Origin: Uruburuella suis
GTDB taxonomy: Bacteria; Pseudomonadota; Gammaproteobacteria; Burkholderiales; Neisseriaceae
Reading direction: 5' to 3'
Length of the DNA stretch: 34,967 nt
Assembly (NCBI RefSeq): GCF_004341385.1
Contig: NZ_SLXE01000027.1
Span: 1 to 34,967, forward strand
Numbering within the stretch: the first letter of the stretch is position 1; each line of letters opens with the position of its first letter. The position numbers and the translations under genes were made by a program. Shown here in pieces: positions 17,353 through 24,099 of this stretch. The notes beneath the pieces were generated by a model, which saw only the letters and a program-made list of their open reading frames with translations, was not told the DNA's origin and made no database searches.

Positions 17353-17383
17353 ACAGGCCGTCTGAAAAGTTTTCAGACGGCAT
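17353..17383 (-). terminator. DUS inverted pair inside the metNIQ operon
   Basis: ATGCCGTCTGAAAA and TTTTCAGACGGCCTG form a stem between the metI stop (17388) and the metQ start (17305). It is followed on the minus strand by TGTTGTATAAAAT, not a clean T tract. It may act as a partial terminator, a processing site or simply an uptake signal. Confidence 0.6.
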
Positions 17384-17387
17384 CGAA

Positions 17388-18074
17388 TCAACGTTTATCA
17401 AGCTTGCGGGCAATCCAATTGCCCAGGCTCTGAATCACGATTACCAACAACACCAGCAGCGCAACAATAAACACAATCACTTCGGTTTGATAGCGGTAAT
17501 AGCCGTAGCGGATGGCCAAATCGCCCAAGCCGCCGCCGCCTATCATGCCGGCTGCGGCGCTGTAGGAAAGCAGGCCGATGGTGAGCACGGTGATGCTCGA
17601 CACCATGCCTGCGCGCGCTTCGTTGAGCAGCACTTTGCGGATAATCGTCATCGGCGCCGCACCCATGCTGATGGCCGCTTCAATCACGCCGCGCGGCACT
17701 TCGCGCAGATTCTGCTCCACCAGCCGGGCAAAATAAAACAAACCCGACACGCTCAACACCAGCGAAGCGGCCACAGGGCCGATGGTGCTGCCGACAATGG
17801 CGCGGGTGGCCGGAATCATGGCAATCATCAAAATCACAAATGGAAACGCGCGCATCAGGTTCACCAGATTATCCAATATCAGATTCACCGGGCGGTTGTA
17901 ATGCAGCTGGCGGTTGGCGGTGATATAAAGCCACACGCCGAGCAAAGTGCCAAACACGGTGGCAAAAGTGGTGGAAAGCCCCACCATCACAAAAGTTTCC
18001 CACAAAGCCTGCACGATTTCGCCGCGCATGCCGCTGATGGTGCCGATGGCCTGAGCGAAAGTTAAATCTGCCAT
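17388..18074 (-). CDS. metI: Methionine ABC transporter permease
   Basis: 228 aa from the ATG at 18072-18074 (MADLTFAQAIGTI), preceded by AGGAGG. A longer frame reaching 18119 overlaps metN and is not favoured. About five membrane helices are present. The EAA-type cytoplasmic loop that contacts MetN reads EAAISMGAAPMTIIRKVLL. The start lies one base after the metN stop, so the two are translationally coupled. Confidence 0.95.
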   Translation of the reverse strand: MADLTFAQAIGTISGMRGEIVQALWETFVMVGLSTTFATVFGTLLGVWLYITANRQLHYNRPVNLILDNLVNLMRAFPFVILMIAMIPATRAIVGSTIGPVAASLVLSVSGLFYFARLVEQNLREVPRGVIEAAISMGAAPMTIIRKVLLNEARAGMVSSITVLTIGLLSYSAAAGMIGGGGLGDLAIRYGYYRYQTEVIVFIVALLVLLVIVIQSLGNWIARKLDKR

Positions 18075-18075
18075 A

Positions 18076-18813
18076 TCAATCCTCCTGCACCAGCTCGCGC
18101 CCGATTTCAGACTCGGCAAAAATTTGATTGTTGCGCACTTCCACCACTTCTAAAAGCTTGCCCTGATGCAAAAGCGCCGCGCGGTCGCACAAGCGGCGGA
18201 TCACGCTCATCTCATGGGTGACGATCACAATGGTCACGTTGAAGCGCTTGTTGATGTCGGCCAGACATTCGAGCACGCTGCGCGTGGTGGCCGGGTCGAG
18301 CGCCGAAGTGGGCTCGTCGGCCAAAATCACGCTGGGGCTGGGTGCGAGCGCGCGGGCAATGCCCACACGCTGCTTTTGGCCGCCCGAAAGCTGCGCCGGA
18401 TAATGCGCGGCTCTGTCTTCCAAGCCAACGATTTCCAGGCATTCGGCCACACGCCGCTCGATTGCTTCGCGGCTCCAGCCGGCGATTTCCAGCGGAAACG
18501 CCACATTATCGGCCACGGTGCGGTTGGCCAACAGGTTAAACTGCTGAAACACCATGCCGATGTGCTGGCGCGCTTGGCGCAATTGCGCGGCATTAAGCGC
18601 CGTGAGCTCTTGGCCGTTGACGCTCACTTTGCCGCTATCGGGGCGCTCGAGCAGATTGATGAGCCGCAAAAGCGTGGATTTGCCCGCGCCCGAATAGCCC
18701 ATCAGGCCGAAAATCTCGCCCTGTTCTATGCTCAGGCTGGTCGGCTCCACGGCGGTAAACCACGATTTGTCGCGGTGTTGGTAACGTTTGGATACTTGGT
18801 CCAAAATAATCAT
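18076..18813 (-). CDS. metN: Methionine ABC transporter ATP-binding protein (short form)
   Basis: 245 aa. Walker A is GYSGAGKST (39-47), then the Q-loop region MVFQQFNLL, the signature LSGGQKQR, Walker B VILADEPTSALD and the switch His in VTHEM. The protein ends soon after the ATPase domain. It lacks the C-terminal NIL domain that in E. coli MetN (about 343 aa) binds methionine and inhibits transport. Control must therefore come from elsewhere; the structured leader immediately upstream is the obvious candidate. Confidence 0.95.
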   Translation of the reverse strand: MIILDQVSKRYQHRDKSWFTAVEPTSLSIEQGEIFGLMGYSGAGKSTLLRLINLLERPDSGKVSVNGQELTALNAAQLRQARQHIGMVFQQFNLLANRTVADNVAFPLEIAGWSREAIERRVAECLEIVGLEDRAAHYPAQLSGGQKQRVGIARALAPSPSVILADEPTSALDPATTRSVLECLADINKRFNVTIVIVTHEMSVIRRLCDRAALLHQGKLLEVVEVRNNQIFAESEIGRELVQED

Positions 18814-18976
18814 AGCATTCTCAAATACAACAAAAGCCCGATGTGCGACACAGCGGGCTGAAAATCAAAACGGCGGCTGCCGGATATTGCAACCGCACGC
18901 TTTAGCTGTTTGATATCTTTCTATAAACGCGCCATTGCGCGGCTGAAAAGATATTCACGCCCGCAAGCTGTGTCAA
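18814..18976 (-). ncRNA. Candidate metN leader RNA (riboswitch or attenuator architecture)
   Basis: On the minus strand, GACACAGC (18967-18974) is complementary to GCTGTGTC (18847-18854), and GGGC (18959-18962) to GCCC (18855-18858), making a closing stem P1. P1 encloses hairpin A (18912-18954, about nine outer pairs plus CGCGC/GCGCG) and hairpin B (18873-18896, GCGGTTGC/GCAGCCGC), a three-way-junction layout. The 3' strand of P1 overlaps the 5' arm of a terminator hairpin, AGCCCG (18854-18859) with CGGGCT (18835-18840), followed by TTTTG. P1 and terminator are therefore mutually exclusive. No SAM-I core sequence or Met-rich leader peptide is seen. The ligand is unknown. Confidence 0.6.
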
Positions 18977-18984
18977 ATCGGCGT

Positions 18985-19013
18985 GTTTTATCAGGCCTGT
19001 AAATTTACTTCAA
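18985..19013 (-). promoter_or_regulatory. Candidate promoter of the metNIQ leader
   Basis: On the minus strand TTGAAG (19008-19013), a 17-nt spacer and TAAAAC (18985-18990) give a moderate sigma-70 match. Transcription would begin near 18978, just before the 5' strand of leader stem P1. Confidence 0.45.
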
Positions 19014-19043
19014 TTTTGCCGCTGCGTCAAGATTGGCAAGCAT

Positions 19044-19101
19044 AAGGCCGTCTGAAAGTGTTTGAATCGGCAGATAAAAAGCCGCCTTTTCAGACGGCCT
19101 T
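19044..19101. repeat. DUS inverted pair with long spacer
   Basis: AAGGCCGTCTGAAA and TTTTCAGACGGCCTT are separated by about 30 bp. It lies between the metN promoter and the family-C MITE, and may end znuA transcripts that read through the MITE. Confidence 0.6.
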
Positions 19102-19106
19102 GCTCT

Positions 19107-19269
19107 TAGGGTCTGTTCACATTTCATCACGCGGCAATCTTTTGGCTCAAAAACGCGCCTGTTGCGTTGAAAATGCTCGCAAGGTGTTCAACCTTGCTGT
19201 GCTTTTCGCCTTGCAGCCACGCTTTTGCGTTCAAAATCTTACTCACGGATGAATTGTGAACAGACCCTA
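19107..19269. mobile_element. MITE-like repeat, family C (complete, 163 bp)
   Basis: Terminal inverted repeats TAGGGTCTGTTCACATTTCATC and the complement of GATGAATTGTGAACAGACCCTA have one mismatch. The interior contains GCAAGG/CCTTGC dyads and no reading frame of note. The first 93 bp recur at 34875-34967 with two differences. The element sits 11 bp after the znuA stop codon. Confidence 0.85.
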
Positions 19270-19280
19270 GTGACACAAAA

Positions 19281-20177
19281 TTACTTCATTGCCTCGCTCA
19301 TCACACGCACATTATAGCGGAACATATCGGCATAAGTGCCGGCCGGCGCGCCGCTGCTCAAAGCATCTGCATAAAGCCCTCCGCTCACCTTCACGCCGGT
19401 TTCCTTGGCGATGCGCGCAATCATGCGGCCGTCTTTAATGTTTTCGGTAAACACCGCTTTCACGTTTTCAGCCTTGATTTGGCGGATAATCGCGGTAATC
19501 TGGCGCGCAGAAGGCTCGGCTTCGCTGCTCACGCCTTGCGGTGAAATAAATTTCACCTGATAGCGCTTGCCCAAATAAGCAAACGAATCATGGCCGGTAA
19601 GCACTTTGCGTTTGGCCGGCGCAACCGCACCGAATTGCTGGTTTGCATAATTGTTCAGCTGGTTGAGCACGTGTTGGTAATCTTTAAAACGCTGCTGGTA
19701 ATAGCGGCTGCCTGCCGGGTCGGCCTTAATCAGCGCAATCGCCACGTTGGCGGCATAGCGCTGCATCAGCACAGGGTCGTTCCACACATGCGGGTCAAAT
19801 TCGCCATGATCGTGATCATGGTCGTGGCCGTGTTCGTGATGATGCTCATCGGCAGCCAAGGGCTTGATGCCGGCGGTGGCTTCGGCCGAGGCCACTTTGC
19901 TTTGCTTCACCGCGCGTTGCAGCTCGGCTTTTTCTAGCCCCAAGCCGTTGAGCAACACCAGCCGGGCTTCGCGGATTTTTTTGATGTCGCCGCTGGTGAG
20001 GTTATAGGCATGCGCATCTTGGTTTGCACCCACCAAGTTTTGCACCCCCACCCGCTCGCCGCCGATTTGCTGCGCCACATCGCCCAAAATGCTGAAGCTC
20101 GCCACCACAGGCATGGGCGCGGCATAAAGTGCACCCGACCATAAAGCAGCGATTGCCGCCGGTTTCCAATGTTTCAT
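19281..20177 (-). CDS. znuA: Zinc/manganese ABC transporter substrate-binding protein
   Basis: 298 aa. A signal peptide ends near ALYA-AP (about residue 21). The mature protein is a cluster A-I metal-binding protein: likely ligands are the His in QDAHAYN (about 56), in DPHVWND after the loop, and in LTGHDSF, with an acidic residue near GLYADALS. A His/Asp-rich loop (HHHEHGHDHDHDHG, about 112-125) precedes DPHVW, favouring zinc; neisserial homologues are also named MntC. Its start has AAGGAG. It is separated from znuB by 314 bp containing a MITE and has its own candidate Zur box. Confidence 0.93.
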   Translation of the reverse strand: MKHWKPAAIAALWSGALYAAPMPVVASFSILGDVAQQIGGERVGVQNLVGANQDAHAYNLTSGDIKKIREARLVLLNGLGLEKAELQRAVKQSKVASAEATAGIKPLAADEHHHEHGHDHDHDHGEFDPHVWNDPVLMQRYAANVAIALIKADPAGSRYYQQRFKDYQHVLNQLNNYANQQFGAVAPAKRKVLTGHDSFAYLGKRYQVKFISPQGVSSEAEPSARQITAIIRQIKAENVKAVFTENIKDGRMIARIAKETGVKVSGGLYADALSSGAPAGTYADMFRYNVRVMSEAMK

Positions 20178-20190
20178 TGATTACTCCTTT

Positions 20191-20205
20191 TGATATAACA
20201 TAACA
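20191..20205. promoter_or_regulatory. Candidate Zur box upstream of znuA
   Basis: TGATATAACATAACA matches the meningococcal Zur consensus, recalled as TGTTATDNHATAACA, at 14 of 15 positions. It lies 14 bp upstream of the znuA start and abuts its ribosome binding site, where a repressor would block initiation. Confidence 0.6.
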
Positions 20206-20285
20206 TAAATCTGCAAAAAAATTATCCGGCAAACATTCAAACGGCGTTTTTCAGCAGCCAAGCCCGCTTTGACAAAGCGTTTTAA

Positions 20286-20413
20286 TATAGTGGAATGCAA
20301 GAAAAAGTGATGCAAAACTACGCACTATAACAGGTAGGTTGGGTTGCCAAATCCAACGTTTCAGACGGCCTGTGGGCTACCCGTTGTGTCACTTTTTCCT
20401 GCATTCCACTATA
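20286..20413. mobile_element. MITE-like element, family A (complete, 128 bp)
   Basis: Ends TATAGTGGAATGCAAGAAAA and its near-perfect complement (TTTTTCCTGCATTCCACTATA, one mismatch) form terminal inverted repeats of about 25 bp. The interior has GTAGGTTGGGTT and one DUS. The first nine bases equal the start of the Correia terminus (TATAGTGGA), but the rest differs. It separates znuB from znuA. Confidence 0.8.
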
Positions 20414-20491
20414 TCTTCCAAGCCTCATCCAAAAGCAGCCCTCTCAAGGCTGCTTGGCAGGCTTGGCATGCACCCGCAGGCCGTCTGAAAC

Positions 20492-21367
20492 TCAAGCCTT
20501 ATGATGCCGGCGCCGGCGCAGCCATTTGGGCAACATACCGCTTTCCCAACCAATCAGCACCGACACCAAATAGCACACGCCGCACCACAAAATAATCGCA
20601 GGCCCCGACGGAATTTCCACATAATAGGAAAACAGCAGGCCGCCAAAGCCGCACAGCAGCGCCACCAGTACCGAGAGCAGCAGCAACATGCCCATGTTTC
20701 TCGCCCACAGCCGCGCCGTAATCGCCGGCAGCATCATCAAGCCCACCGACATCAAAGTGCCCAAAGCCTGAAAGCCGGCCACCAAATTCATCACCACCAG
20801 CACCAAAAACAGCAAATGCCACAGCCCGCCGCGCCCGCCGACCGCCTTTAAAAAAAGCGGGTCAATGCTCTCCAGCACCAGCGGCCGGTAAATCACCGCC
20901 AACGTAAGCACCGTGATGGCCGCCACCGCCGCCACCAGCTGCAAAGCGGGCAAATCCACCGCCAGCACCGAGCCGAACAACAAATGCAGCAAATCGATAT
21001 TGCTGCCGTTTTTGCTCACCAAAATCACACCCACCGCCAAGCTGCTCAGATAAAAAGCCGCGAAATTGGCGTCTTCCTTCAAATTGGTAAAGCGGCTCAC
21101 CAGCCCCGCTAAAAGCGCCATCAGCATGCCCGCAGCAAAGCCGCCCAAGCTCATCGCAGGCAGGCTCAGCCCGGCGAACATATAGCCGATGGCCGCGCCC
21201 GGCAACACCGCATGGCTGAGCGCATCGCCCACCAGGCTCATGCGCCGCATCACCAGAAACACGCCCACCGGCGCGGCGCTCAGTGCCAGAAACACCACTG
21301 AGGCGAGCGCATAGCGCATAAAATCGAATTCGGCAAAAGGGCCGATAATGGTTTGATATAAATCCAT
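20492..21367 (-). CDS. znuB: Zinc/manganese ABC transporter permease
   Basis: 291 aa with about eight membrane helices. MRRMSLVGDALSHAVLPGAAIGY is the signature of ABC-3 family permeases. The C-terminal half carries AGFQALGTLMSVGLMMLPAITARLW and ends in a basic tail. It forms the inner-membrane channel with the ATPase encoded upstream. The 132-bp gap to that gene contains a DUS hairpin. Family knowledge does not separate zinc from manganese specificity. Confidence 0.94.
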   Translation of the reverse strand: MDLYQTIIGPFAEFDFMRYALASVVFLALSAAPVGVFLVMRRMSLVGDALSHAVLPGAAIGYMFAGLSLPAMSLGGFAAGMLMALLAGLVSRFTNLKEDANFAAFYLSSLAVGVILVSKNGSNIDLLHLLFGSVLAVDLPALQLVAAVAAITVLTLAVIYRPLVLESIDPLFLKAVGGRGGLWHLLFLVLVVMNLVAGFQALGTLMSVGLMMLPAITARLWARNMGMLLLLSVLVALLCGFGGLLFSYYVEIPSGPAIILWCGVCYLVSVLIGWESGMLPKWLRRRRHHKA

Positions 21368-21405
21368 CGAATAATGATATTGTAATGATATTGCTTGATT
21401 CAGAT

Positions 21406-21430
21406 GGCCGTCTGAAACTTTCAGACGGCC
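21406..21430 (-). terminator. DUS inverted pair between znuC and znuB
   Basis: GGCCGTCTGAAA and TTTCAGACGGCC are nearly contiguous. On the minus strand it is followed by ATCTGAATCAAG with no T tract, so full termination is doubtful. Confidence 0.55.
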
Positions 21431-21499
21431 TGTTTATTTGAGCGCCGCCCATCTCAGCCATCATCGAAAAAAGCGGCAAACGGGCAACATCCATCACAC

Positions 21500-22225
21500 T
21501 CAGGCAGCGCACCAATCGCCGCTGTCGTGCTGCTGCATGGCCGCGTTGGCGCGCAAAAGCGCTTCATCCACCAATACTTTTTCGGTGGTGCCGGCCGCTA
21601 TTTTTTCACGCGCCAGCAGCAAAGTGTGTGGAAAATAAGCCCGCACCTGCTCGTAATCGTGCAACACCGCAATCACACCGCGCCCTTCCTGATGGCATTG
21701 GCGCAACACTTCCAGCAGCGCATAAGTGGTTTTTGCATCCACCGCATTAAAAGGCTCATCAAGCAGCAGCAAGCGCGCATTTTGCACCAGCATGCGCGCA
21801 AACAGCACACGCTGAAACTGCCCGTTGGACAAATGCGCAATCGGCCGAGCGGCAAAATCGGCCATCTCCACCCGCGCCAATGCCTCGTGCACCCTCCGCC
21901 GCTGCGCCGCATTCACGCGCCCGAAAAAGCCGATTTCATACCACAAGCCCAACGCCGCCAGCTCAAACACCGTCATCGGCTGGCTGCGGTCGATTTCGCT
22001 TTGCTGCGGCAGATAAGCAATGTCTTTGCGCTGCAAACCCTGCCACACCACTTTGCCGGTGTCGGCCTTGAGCAAGCCCATCACCGCCTTGAGCAGCGTG
22101 GATTTGCCCGCGCCGTTGGGGCCGAACACCGCCCACATTTCACCCGCGCCAAACACCATATCCAAATGGTGCACGGCCGGCCGGCGCTGATAGCTCACGG
22201 TCAGATTTTCAATGGCAACGCTCAT
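21500..22225 (-). CDS. znuC: Zinc/manganese ABC transporter ATP-binding protein
   Basis: 241 aa from the ATG at 22223-22225 (MSVAIENLTVSY). Walker A is GPNGAGKST (about 35-43), Walker B LLLLDEPFNAVD, switch His in VLHDYEQV. The signature motif is LSNGQ rather than LSGGQ. The PQQ motif (AYLPQQSEIDRSQPMTV) is typical of metal-importer ATPases. The start codon overlaps the stop of a possible 33-codon upstream ORF as ATGA. It energises import through the permease. Confidence 0.93.
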   Translation of the reverse strand: MSVAIENLTVSYQRRPAVHHLDMVFGAGEMWAVFGPNGAGKSTLLKAVMGLLKADTGKVVWQGLQRKDIAYLPQQSEIDRSQPMTVFELAALGLWYEIGFFGRVNAAQRRRVHEALARVEMADFAARPIAHLSNGQFQRVLFARMLVQNARLLLLDEPFNAVDAKTTYALLEVLRQCHQEGRGVIAVLHDYEQVRAYFPHTLLLAREKIAAGTTEKVLVDEALLRANAAMQQHDSGDWCAA

Positions 22226-22323
22226 GCGCCCACCGCCCAAAAATACACGCCCCCAATCAGCGCCAGCGCCGCCAAAGCGAGCAGCAGGCGTTGAAGCAGG
22301 CCGGTTAACAATATTGAATGCAT
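22222..22323 (-). CDS. Possible 33-aa hydrophobic small protein coupled to znuC
   Basis: An ATG at 22321-22323 opens a 33-codon frame of mostly hydrophobic residues (LLQRLLLALAALALIGGVYF), a single predicted membrane helix. Its stop overlaps the znuC start as ATGA. No clear ribosome binding site precedes it and no family is recognised. It could be a leader ORF, a real microprotein or chance. Confidence 0.35.
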   Translation of the reverse strand: MHSILLTGLLQRLLLALAALALIGGVYFWAVGA

Positions 22324-22341
22324 ATAATAAAGAATGAATGT

Positions 22342-22372
22342 TTCAGACGGCCTGACACAATAGGCCGTCTGA
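22342..22372 (-). repeat. DUS inverted pair in the znuC leader
   Basis: TTCAGACGGCCT and AGGCCGTCTGAA are separated by GACACAAT. It lies between the candidate Zur-controlled promoter and the first coding frame, so it would be transcribed into the leader. Confidence 0.6.
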
Positions 22373-22389
22373 AAAATGAATCCGCTTAA

Positions 22390-22411
22390 AATGATACTAT
22401 ATAACATTATA
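22390..22411 (-). promoter_or_regulatory. Candidate Zur box and -10 element upstream of znuCB
   Basis: AATGATACTATATAACATT (22390-22408) resembles the E. coli Zur operator. Its inner 15 bp (22392-22406) match TGTTATDNHATAACA at 13 of 15 positions. A perfect TATAAT on the minus strand (22406-22411) overlaps it, so Zur binding would occlude the promoter. The site lies between znuC and the divergent DUF2288 gene and could affect both. Confidence 0.6.
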
Positions 22412-22483
22412 CTCGCAAAACAGCAGGCCGTCTGAAATATCGGTAAAATAATATTTTCTCCGCCCCACCGAAAAGGAAACATC

Positions 22484-22780
22484 ATGGCAGAAGCGCTGCT
22501 TCACGACAAATTAAACCTCGAAACCGCCCGCATCCATTGGCAAGAGCTGCAACCGCATTTCGCCCGCGGCGCCGCCGTGTATGTGGACAGCCACTTGGAT
22601 TTAATCGGCATCGCCAAGCTGATGGCCGATGATGACAGCGCCACCCTCGCCAAGCTGATGCAGCAAGGCCAATTCGGCGTGGTGAGCGAAACGCAGGCGC
22701 GGCAGTTTCTCGCCGACAACCAAGCCATGTGGGCCGTGGTGGTGGCGCCGTGGGTGTTGGTGCAGCCTTGTCAAGATTAA
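22484..22780 (+). CDS. DUF2288 family protein
   Basis: 98 aa, usual for the family. It begins MAEALLHDKLNLETARIHWQ and ends with the characteristic WAVVVAPWVLVQ. GRGAAVYVDSHLDLIGIA-type segments fit DUF2288 (here ARGAAVYVDS). AAGGA precedes the ATG. The function is unknown and no membrane or secretion signal is seen. A DUS-pair terminator follows. Confidence 0.85.
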   Translation: MAEALLHDKLNLETARIHWQELQPHFARGAAVYVDSHLDLIGIAKLMADDDSATLAKLMQQGQFGVVSETQARQFLADNQAMWAVVVAPWVLVQPCQD

Positions 22781-22810
22781 AAGGCTTATACTTTGATACG
22801 CCAACAACAA

Positions 22811-22841
22811 GCAGGCCGTCTGAAAAATTTTCAGACGGCCT
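22811..22841 (+). terminator. DUS inverted-pair terminator after the DUF2288 gene
   Basis: GCAGGCCGTCTGAAAA pairs with TTTTCAGACGGCC 30 bp after the stop codon. Confidence 0.75.
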
Positions 22842-22854
22842 CTATCTCAGCAGT

Positions 22855-22946
22855 GCGTAGATCGGATTCTCGAATCCGACACTTGTTCGCAGAACAAGAT
22901 TTTCAAGCATGCGGCAAATGTCGGATACCGGCATCTGACCGACCAC
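22855..22946. repeat. Palindromic repeat, family B (copy 2)
   Basis: It has the same two dyads and CTTGTTCGCAGAACAAG hairpin as 16014-16102, with scattered substitutions, for example ATCTGACCGACC in place of ATCCGACC. Confidence 0.8.
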
Positions 22947-22952
22947 TTTCTT

Positions 22953-22981
22953 AGCCGTCTGAAAAGTTTTCAGACGGCCTA
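22953..22981. repeat. DUS inverted pair within the tandem block
   Basis: AGCCGTCTGAAAA and TTTTCAGACGGCCT form a stem-loop between family-B copy 2 and the first 166-bp unit. Confidence 0.65.
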
Positions 22982-23326
22982 TATCTCAGCAGCATTTACA
23001 ATAAACCAACATAGTGAAATGCAAGAATAAAGTGACACGAAACTACATTTTGCAACGGCGTAGGTTGGGTTGATAAACCCAACGTTTCAGACGGCTTGTA
23101 GATTTGTTGGGTTTACAACCCAACCTACCCGCTTTTCAGACAGCCTATATCTCAGCAGCATTTACAATAAACCAACACAGTGAAATGCAAGAAAAAGTGA
23201 CACGAAACTACATTTTGTAACGGCGTAGGTTGGGTTGATAAACCCAAGATTTCAGACGGCTTGTGGATTTGCTGGGTTTACAACCCAACCTACCCGCTTT
23301 TCAGACGGCCTTTATCTCAACAGCAC

Positions 23327-23992
23327 TTATAATAAACCAATATCCAAAACATCCGCCGCCTTCGCCGCATCCTGCTCCGGCAAATAAGGCACCACGCCCA
23401 GCAAAGGCGCATCAATGCGCTGCTGCAAAGTGTGCACATAATCCTCAAGCCGGTGCGGCGCGGGGCTGATGCAGTTGGCCACCCAACCCGCCAGCGGCAA
23501 GCCCGCCTGCTGCACCGCCTGCACGGTGAGCAGCGCATGGTTGATGCAGCCCAGCCGCATGCCCACCACCAACAACACCGGTAGCTTTTCCGCCGCCACC
23601 CAATCGGCAAAATCAATCTGTCCGTTCAAAGGCGTGCGCCAGCCGCCCGCCCCTTCCACCAGCACCACATCCGCCCGCACCCGCCACTGCGCCAGCCCGG
23701 CGCTTAAGCGCGCAGGCTCGATAGCCCGCCCTTCATCATGCGCGGCCAAATGCGGCGCGGTGGCTTCGGCAAAGGTGTAAACATTGTGATCGGCATAAGC
23801 CAGCGCCGGCTCGGAAGCCGCCTGTAAAGCCAACACATCGGCATTTTGCCCGCGCGCATCGGCTTCCGACGCCACCGGCTTGAAGCCCGCCGCCCGCCGC
23901 CCGCTTCGGCGCAGGGCGTGCAGCAAGGCCGCGGTACAAAAAGTTTTGCCTGCACCGGTGTCGGTGCCGGCAACAAAATAAACAGCGCTCAT
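23327..23992 (-). CDS. bioD: Dethiobiotin synthetase
   Basis: 221 aa. It closes the ureido ring of dethiobiotin from DAPA, CO2 and ATP in biotin synthesis. The P-loop GTDTGAGKT is at residues 9-17. FKPVASEA carries the catalytic Lys, and VEGAGGWRTPLN is the conserved substrate loop. The ATG is at 23990-23992. No other bio gene is adjacent. Its 3' end overlaps the boundary of the tandem repeat block. Confidence 0.94.
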   Translation of the reverse strand: MSAVYFVAGTDTGAGKTFCTAALLHALRRSGRRAAGFKPVASEADARGQNADVLALQAASEPALAYADHNVYTFAEATAPHLAAHDEGRAIEPARLSAGLAQWRVRADVVLVEGAGGWRTPLNGQIDFADWVAAEKLPVLLVVGMRLGCINHALLTVQAVQQAGLPLAGWVANCISPAPHRLEDYVHTLQQRIDAPLLGVVPYLPEQDAAKAADVLDIGLL

Positions 23993-24051
23993 GATTCAGA
24001 CGGCCTGATAAAAAAACAGCGTTCATTCTAGCGGCTTTTCAGACGGCCTCA

Positions 24052-24081
24052 ATAAAAAAACGGCCTGATTCACTCAGGCCG
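24052..24081 (-). terminator. Intrinsic terminator of the AGCS symporter gene
   Basis: On the minus strand CGGCCTGA pairs with TCAGGCCG around GTGAA and is followed by TTTTTTT. It starts about 20 bp after the stop codon and is nested within a wider DUS pair (24037-24088). Confidence 0.85.
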
Positions 24082-24099
24082 TCTGAAAAACATATCGGT

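Larger units (their letters stand above)
22842..23340. repeat. Tandem repeat block carrying copies of the bioD 3' end
   Basis: The junction CAGACGGCCT followed by a TATCTCAGCAG-like string recurs at about 22842, 22981, 23147 and 23312. Units 22981-23146 and 23147-23311 are near-identical, about 166 bp each. Each contains a family-A terminus (AGTGAAATGCAAG) and GTAGGTTGGGTT...AACCCAACCTAC palindromes. The AATAAACCAA in each unit matches the last codons and stop of bioD at 23327-23340. The first segment instead holds family-B repeat 2. No gene is supported here. Confidence 0.8.

Noticed and set aside
18814..18976. Known SAM-I riboswitch or T-box upstream of metN
   Set aside because: The conserved cores of neither class (the SAM-I GAGGGA region, the T-box AGGGTGG sequence) could be found, so only an unclassified structured leader is claimed.
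19107..19269. Complete insertion sequence
   Set aside because: Only 163 bp with no transposase frame; it fits a non-autonomous miniature element.
22842..23340. CRISPR-like array because of regularly repeated strings
   Set aside because: The repeated strings are DUS and MITE sequence in 166-bp duplications with near-identical interiors, not short repeats with unique spacers.
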